Positions 14,165-15,581 of a DNA stretch of 15,581 nt are shown in pieces. The DNA is taken from NCBI GenBank assembly GCA_945787305.1, contig CALZIH010000061.1:1-15581 (forward strand), in the 5' to 3' direction. A model generated the notes under the pieces. The model was given only the letters and a program-made list of their open reading frames with translations. It made no database searches and was not told where the DNA came from. Each line of letters opens with the position of its first letter. Within the stretch, counting starts at the first letter, position 1. Source of the stretch: an uncultured Desulfobulbaceae bacterium. GTDB taxonomy: Bacteria > Desulfobacterota > Desulfobulbia > Desulfobulbales > Desulfobulbaceae. A program made the translations under genes and the position numbers.

Positions 14165-14686
14165 TTACAGGAGGCTCATGATAAACCAGCCCACCATAAT
14201 ACAGGCGACAAGCAACTTCACAAGGGCGCCGCCGATGAAGCCGATAAACGACCCATAACCGGCACGCATTGCCCGGTGAAGCTGTTCCCCCATAAGCAAT
14301 TCACCAAGAATCGCCCCCGCAAGTGGGCCGATCAACAGGCCAAAAGGACCGATAACAAAAATGAGCAGGGAGCCCAAAACTGCCCCCCAAATCGCTGCTT
14401 TCGATCCGCCATACACCTTAACCCCGAAGGCAGTCGCTATAAAATCAACCAGATAACTCAAACACACCAGAATGGTCTGGCCCAGAAAAAAAGAAGAGCC
14501 CAGAGTATCAAAACCGGTAATCACTCCGTACAGAAAAAAGCCGGCCAAAATCATCAAGGTTCCCGGCAAAACCGGCAACAAGGTACCAGCCATACCGGTG
14601 GCAATGACCGGGGTGGCCACAAAAAATCCCCAGACGTGAGGATTGGCAAGGGTCGCGCCCCAAAACATGGTCAGCCAATCAACCAA
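14165..14686 (-). CDS. DUF456 family integral membrane protein
   Basis: This is a 173-residue, strongly hydrophobic protein with about five membrane segments and Gly/Pro-rich turns. The hallmarks of DUF456 are visible: GMAGTLLPVLPGTLMILAG (31-49) and the glycine-zipper stretches with GPFGLLIGPLAGAILGEL (113-130). The biochemical role of the family is not established. The frame begins at TTG 14686, which overlaps the upstream dehydrogenase by 8 nt and has AAGGTG about 7 nt before it. ATG 14668 is the alternative (six residues shorter) but has no good ribosome site. Overlap with the dehydrogenase gene suggests coupled translation, not necessarily shared function. Family call good; start uncertain. 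Confidence 0.85.
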   Translation of the reverse strand: MVDWLTMFWGATLANPHVWGFFVATPVIATGMAGTLLPVLPGTLMILAGFFLYGVITGFDTLGSSFFLGQTILVCLSYLVDFIATAFGVKVYGGSKAAIWGAVLGSLLIFVIGPFGLLIGPLAGAILGELLMGEQLHRAMRAGYGSFIGFIGGALVKLLVACIMVGWFIMSLL

Positions 14687-15581
14687 TGGTCAGCACCTTT
14701 GCCCCCCGGACATCACCGGCCTTCAGGGCACATAAGGCCTGATTGGCCTGAGAAAGCGGGTAACATGATACCAATGGCTCAATATGCATGTCGGCGGCAA
14801 GTTCGAGGAAAGCGCGAACATCGGAGCGACAGATGTTTGCAACTGACTTGATTTCCTTTTCCAACCATAAATGGCTGGAGTAATCAAGCCCTAACAGTTG
14901 CTCTTGATATCGACGCTCCTTGCGGATGGCGTTGATAACCAGACGACCGCCGGGCACTAAAAACCCCATGGCATCAAGCACCGGTTTCCATGCCGGGGTG
15001 GTATCAATTATGGCATCAAGCAGTTGCGGAGGACTGTCCTGGCTTGCTCCAGCCCATGCCGCCCCCAGCTCAAGAGCAAAGTTTTGCTGGATTTTACTGC
15101 GAGCAAAGACAAAAACCGGACTGTCGGGAAAACGGTGACGGACCATTTGCAACACCAAGTGTCCGGAACCGCCAAAACCTGTCAGACCAAGTGTTTGCCC
15201 ATTTTTCAACCCACTGAGATGCAGGGACCGATAGCCTATTGCACCTGCACACAATAACGGCGCGGCCTGGACATCAGACAAGGCTCCGGGTATTGCAAAA
15301 GCAAAATGTTCTGACACCGCCATGTATTCAGCATAACCGCCATCCACGTCCCGACCGGTGGCGCGAAACTCGGAACAGAGATTTTCCAATCCCTTTTTAC
15401 ACAACGCACATCGGCCACAGGCAGAAAAAATCCAGGCAACGCCAACCCGGTCACCAGGTTGAAAACGGGTTACACCGGCACCGATATCTTCAACCACCCC
15501 GACAACCTGATGCCCGGGTATCACCGGCAGTTTGGGTGGTGGGGTGCGCCCTTCTATTACATCCAGCTCGGTGTGACATAC
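14679..15581 (-). CDS. zinc-dependent alcohol dehydrogenase, 5' end cut by window edge
   Basis: This medium-chain dehydrogenase/reductase probably oxidises alcohols or reduces aldehydes with NAD(P). The frame is open to base 15581: 300 residues are visible and about 20-30 N-terminal residues lie outside. At the edge VCHTELDVIEG holds the first catalytic zinc Cys, and PVIPGHQVVG the His. A GTG in this stretch (15524) is internal, not the start. Four structural-zinc cysteines occur in CGRCALCKKGLENLC. DGGYAEYMAV and PLLCAGAIGYRSL follow, then the cofactor loop TGFGGSGHLVLQ. The PPPKLPVIPGH and WAGASQD segments place it in the subfamily often annotated as zinc-binding alcohol dehydrogenase family 2. 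GHQ replaces the more common GHE, which I believe is usual in this subfamily. It ends inside the start of the DUF456 gene. Family secure; substrate unknown. Confidence 0.92.
   Translation of the reverse strand, partial: VCHTELDVIEGRTPPPKLPVIPGHQVVGVVEDIGAGVTRFQPGDRVGVAWIFSACGRCALCKKGLENLCSEFRATGRDVDGGYAEYMAVSEHFAFAIPGALSDVQAAPLLCAGAIGYRSLHLSGLKNGQTLGLTGFGGSGHLVLQMVRHRFPDSPVFVFARSKIQQNFALELGAAWAGASQDSPPQLLDAIIDTTPAWKPVLDAMGFLVPGGRLVINAIRKERRYQEQLLGLDYSSHLWLEKEIKSVANICRSDVRAFLELAADMHIEPLVSCYPLSQANQALCALKAGDVRGAKVLTIG

Noticed and set aside
14162..14851. Plus-strand 229-codon frame rich in Lys, Gln and His
   Set aside because: It is the complement of the DUF456 and dehydrogenase genes; the biased composition is expected from the reverse of a membrane-protein frame.
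1..15581. CRISPR arrays, tRNA or rRNA genes, insertion sequences, phage or toxin-antitoxin genes
   Set aside because: No regularly spaced direct repeats, cloverleaf-like sequence, transposase, integrase or small toxin-antitoxin pair was seen on either strand.

Overview
The window looks like the chromosome of a Gram-negative, motile bacterium, most likely of the Desulfobacterota (former Deltaproteobacteria, perhaps a Desulfobulbales relative). This placement is inference. It rests on the mix of a STAS-like/PilZ protein, a chemoreceptor, the rsfS-gpmI neighbour pair and a CSLREA-type surface protein. No rRNA or other phylogenetic marker is present.

Region 1 (1-8566, minus strand) is a run of seven same-direction genes. 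In transcription order they are an ABHD14-like alpha/beta hydrolase, topB (DNA topoisomerase III), rsfS (ribosome silencing factor), gpmI (cofactor-independent phosphoglycerate mutase), thrC (threonine synthase), a purine nucleoside phosphorylase, and an MTA/SAH deaminase of the MtaD type that runs off the left edge. Several junctions are 2 nt or less (rsfS/gpmI, thrC/pnp, pnp/mtaD), so translational coupling is likely. The last two genes form a plausible nucleoside salvage module: deamination of methylthioadenosine or S-adenosylhomocysteine, then phosphorolysis of the inosine-type product. The phosphorylase has Leu where PNPs normally carry the His that contacts the 5'-hydroxyl. That makes a 5'-methylthioinosine substrate an attractive prediction.

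Region 2 (8567-11383) holds a divergent control region, a membrane chemoreceptor (MCP) with tandem HAMP segments, and a single-domain rhodanese that appears to start at CTG behind a perfect Shine-Dalgarno. A strong intrinsic terminator closes the unit.

Region 3 (11384-12651) is visibly AT-rich. About 560 bases carry no gene but contain a possible sigma-54 promoter and mutually exclusive hairpins. They lead into a STAS-like/PilZ protein, a probable cyclic-di-GMP effector.

Region 4 (12729-15581, minus strand) holds a secreted CSLREA / choice-of-anchor-Q beta-helix protein with its own candidate promoter and 5' hairpin. Upstream of it is a DUF456 membrane protein whose likely start overlaps the end of a zinc-dependent alcohol dehydrogenase, which runs off the right edge.

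No CRISPR array, insertion sequence, phage gene, tRNA or rRNA is visible. Most genes are recognisable families. The least ordinary items are the deaminase/phosphorylase pair, the CTG-initiated rhodanese, the bacterial ABHD14 homologue and the leader of the PilZ gene. I do not see a clear undescribed multi-gene system.
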